DNA of 7,091 nucleotides from Opitutaceae bacterium (GTDB lineage: Bacteria > Verrucomicrobiota > Verrucomicrobiia > Opitutales > Opitutaceae), in NCBI GenBank assembly GCA_023265535.1, contig JAHFTI010000218.1:1-7091 (forward strand), in the 5' to 3' direction. The notes beneath the pieces are model-generated. The model saw nothing but the letters and a program-made list of their open reading frames with translations, ran no database searches and was not told where the DNA came from. Of this stretch, positions 5,314-7,091 are shown one piece after another. The translations under genes and the position numbers were made by a program. How positions within the stretch are numbered: position 1 is the first letter of the stretch; the number at the start of each line of letters is the position of its first letter.

Positions 5314-6398
5314 GCACCCCTTCCACAACCCCCACCGGCGGCGGCGTGTTCACTGCGCGTCCCTCGGCAGCCCGCACCTGGGAGCGCTACGGCATCCTTG
5401 TGTTGCGCTCGGCCACCTATCTCATCCTGTTCTGCGGACTGGCCATTTTTGGCAACATCGTCGTGCAGGGCTCGCGCACGGTGTTCAAGTCCTCCGCCCC
5501 CTTCATCAACACGGATTTCTTCACCCGCGCCCCGGAGACGCTCTACATCTTCGAGCATGACGGAAAGAAGCAGGAGCTTGGCGACCGTGAGTTCCGGGCC
5601 TATCAGGCGGACCTGGCCGCTGCCGCAGCCGCCAAGGGCGAGCCTGCCCCGAAGGTCAAGGTGCTTGAGAGCTATGTCTATTCCGCGGGTGGCATCATGC
5701 CCAACATCGTGGGCACCCTTCTCCTCGTGGCCGGCTCGATGACGATCGCCCTTTTCCTGGGAGTGAGCGCGGCCGTCTATCTCAACGAGTACGCCAAGCC
5801 CAGCCGCTACATCACGCTGATCCGGCTGGCGATCCTCAACCTGGCCGGCGTGCCTTCCATCGTGTTCGGCCTTTTTGGCTTCGGCCTCTTCGTGGTGTTC
5901 CTCGGCTGGAACGTCTCCCTGCTGGCCGGCTGGTTCACCCTGGCCTTCATGGTGCTGCCGGTGATCATCACCGCCTCCGAGGAGTCGCTGAAATCCATTC
6001 CAAAGGGCTTCCGCGAGGGCTCCCTGGCCTTGGGCGCCACCAAGTGGCAGACTATTCGCAAGAACGTGCTCCCCTATGCCCTGCCGGGCATTCTCACCTC
6101 CTCCATCCTGGGCATCGCCCGCGTGGCCGGCGAAACTGCTCCGATCATGTTCACCGCCGCCTATGTCGTGCGTGACAAGCTGCCTTGGGAGGGTTTGGAG
6201 AGCTGGACCGACTTCTTCTTCCAGGGCGTCATGGCGCTTCCCTACCACATCTATGTGGTGAGCTCCAAGATCCCCCAGAATGAGTACACCGAGCGCGTTC
6301 AGTACGGGGCAGCCTTCGTGTTCCTCCTCCTGGTCGCCTGTGTGGCGGCCTTCTCGATCTACCTGCGCAATCGCATGCGCAACACCTACCGCTGGTAA
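5310..6398 (+). CDS. pstA: Phosphate ABC transporter permease PstA
   Basis: The second channel-forming inner-membrane subunit, 362 residues against about 300 in E. coli. TM1 is at about 28-52, after a Pro/Thr/Ser-rich cytoplasmic start. A polar periplasmic stretch of about 70 residues follows (about 57-126), including an Ala run. The permease core opens with GGIMPNIVGT (127-136) and AVYLNEYAKPS. The EAA loop begins at Glu224 (EESLKSIPKGFREGSLALGA) and the family-specific GETAPIMFTAA starts at residue 274. Pairing with PstC is indicated by the matching EAA loops, both facing PstB. The ATG at 5310-5312 overlaps the pstC TGA stop, so no separate ribosome site is needed. pstB begins 32 bases after the stop. 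The longer TM1-TM2 segment echoes the insert in PstC and may face it in the periplasm, which is inference. Confidence 0.96.
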   Translation: MSTPSTTPTGGGVFTARPSAARTWERYGILVLRSATYLILFCGLAIFGNIVVQGSRTVFKSSAPFINTDFFTRAPETLYIFEHDGKKQELGDREFRAYQADLAAAAAAKGEPAPKVKVLESYVYSAGGIMPNIVGTLLLVAGSMTIALFLGVSAAVYLNEYAKPSRYITLIRLAILNLAGVPSIVFGLFGFGLFVVFLGWNVSLLAGWFTLAFMVLPVIITASEESLKSIPKGFREGSLALGATKWQTIRKNVLPYALPGILTSSILGIARVAGETAPIMFTAAYVVRDKLPWEGLESWTDFFFQGVMALPYHIYVVSSKIPQNEYTERVQYGAAFVFLLLVACVAAFSIYLRNRMRNTYRW

Positions 6399-6413
6399 AC
6401 CCAAGCGCCACGC

Positions 6414-6531
6414 ATCACTCCCACGCAGCCATGCCAGCCACCTCCCTTCCCAACGCGCCGCTGACCAGCCAGGCTCCCCGGGCCTCCTCGCATGCCCAGG
6501 CCGCCTCGGTGCACTCCGATCACTCCCACGC
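6414..6531 (+). repeat. 13-base direct repeat preceding both possible pstB starts
   Basis: ATCACTCCCACGC occurs identically at 6414-6426 and 6519-6531, 105 bases apart. Each copy lies shortly before an ATG in the pstB frame that is preceded by GCC: 6431 (5-base gap) and 6542 (11-base gap). The distance is a multiple of three, so a duplication of this region would have kept the frame. It may mark an old duplication of the gene's 5' end, or may be chance in a Pro/His/Ser-coding stretch. Confidence 0.5.
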
Positions 6532-7091
6532 TCCCAAAGCCATGAGCCCACACGCCGCCCCCGCCCAACCCACGAACACCCTGATCGACATACACGGGCT
6601 CGACTTTTACTATGGCCAGACCAAGTCGCTGCATGGTGTCGATCTCAAGATCGACGCCAACCGTGTGACCGCCTTCATCGGGCCCTCCGGCTGTGGCAAG
6701 TCGACCCTGCTGCGCTGCCTCAACCGCATGAACGACCTCATCGAGGGCACGCGCATCGGGGCGGGCTCCATCCGTATCCACAATGTGGATATCCATGGCC
6801 CCGACGTCGACGTGATCGAGCTGCGCAAACGCGTGGGCATGGTCTTCCAGAAGTCCAACCCCTTCCCGAAATCCATCTATGAGAACATCGCCTACGGGCT
6901 CCGCCTGCAGGGCGTGAAGGACAAGTCGCGCCTCGACGAGGTCGTGGAGAAGTCCCTGCGCGGTGCCGCGCTCTGGGAGGAGGTCAAGGATCGCCTCCAC
7001 TCCAGCGGCCTGGGCCTCTCGGGTGGCCAGCAGCAGCGCCTTTGCATCGCCCGCGCCATCGCCGTGGAGCCGGAGGTCATCCTCATGGACG
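6431..7091 (+). CDS. pstB: Phosphate ABC transporter ATP-binding protein PstB, 3' end cut by window
   Basis: The cytoplasmic ATPase that powers PstCA; 220 codons are visible and the frame runs off the right edge. Present in order: the A-loop region with LDFYYGQTKSLHGV (about 56-69), Walker A GPSGCGKST (84-92) followed by the PstB-typical LLRCLNRMNDL, the Q-loop Gln140 in MVFQKSNPFP, the SIYENIAYGLR segment, and the ABC signature LSGGQQQR (196-203). The sequence ends at VILMD, just before the catalytic Glu of Walker B. With the ATG at 6431 the protein has about 50 residues before the ABC domain, rich in Ala, Pro, Ser and His (HSDHSH near 28-33), which E. coli PstB lacks. ATG 6542 would remove most of it and is a serious alternative. 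Neither has a Shine-Dalgarno sequence. It is the last gene seen; phoU often follows pstB but would lie outside the window. Confidence 0.96.
   Translation, partial: MPATSLPNAPLTSQAPRASSHAQAASVHSDHSHAPKAMSPHAAPAQPTNTLIDIHGLDFYYGQTKSLHGVDLKIDANRVTAFIGPSGCGKSTLLRCLNRMNDLIEGTRIGAGSIRIHNVDIHGPDVDVIELRKRVGMVFQKSNPFPKSIYENIAYGLRLQGVKDKSRLDEVVEKSLRGAALWEEVKDRLHSSGLGLSGGQQQRLCIARAIAVEPEVILMD

Noticed and set aside
5292..6551. Minus-strand open frame of 419 codons opposite pstA
   Set aside because: Antisense shadow of a clear PstA with EAA and GETAP motifs; the His/Gly/Asp-rich translation has no recognisable fold.

Overview
The window reads as ordinary chromosome of a GC-rich Gram-negative bacterium. 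It has Sec signal peptides without a lipobox, an outer-membrane beta-barrel, and coding sequence rich in G/C at third positions. The porin resembles the 'putative porin' family common in Verrucomicrobiota, and the start codons lack Shine-Dalgarno sequences. I suggest Verrucomicrobiota, possibly Opitutales, with moderate confidence and no database check.

Layout. Minus strand, left end: the N-terminal part of an M24B-type Xaa-Pro aminopeptidase (1-378, running off the window) and, upstream of it, a single-domain ATP-binding universal stress protein (448-885), with a weak terminator between them. A divergent intergenic region (886-1237) follows. The rest is on the plus strand: an outer-membrane porin (1238-2545), pstS (2582-3391), a 275-base structured intergenic region, pstC (3667-5313), pstA (5310-6398, ATGA overlap with pstC) and pstB (6431 to the window end, cut before Walker B).

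The plus-strand genes form a phosphate acquisition locus. The porin would admit solute across the outer membrane, PstS would bind phosphate in the periplasm, PstC and PstA form the inner-membrane channel, and PstB drives transport with ATP. The porin is probably phosphate-linked because it sits 36 bases upstream of pstS, but that is inference. Pho-box-like direct repeats with 11-base spacing precede the porin and also lie just before pstC.

The most unusual part is the pstS-pstC gap. It holds a long imperfect palindrome of about 107 bases (19 base pairs in the main stem, with a nested 9-pair hairpin), a set of arms that can pair in competing ways, a Pho-box-like repeat and a strong intrinsic terminator. 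It could set the ratio of PstS to the membrane components. PstC also carries an unusually large segment (about 230 residues) between its first membrane helix and the permease core. I saw no mobile element, CRISPR array, tRNA or rRNA.
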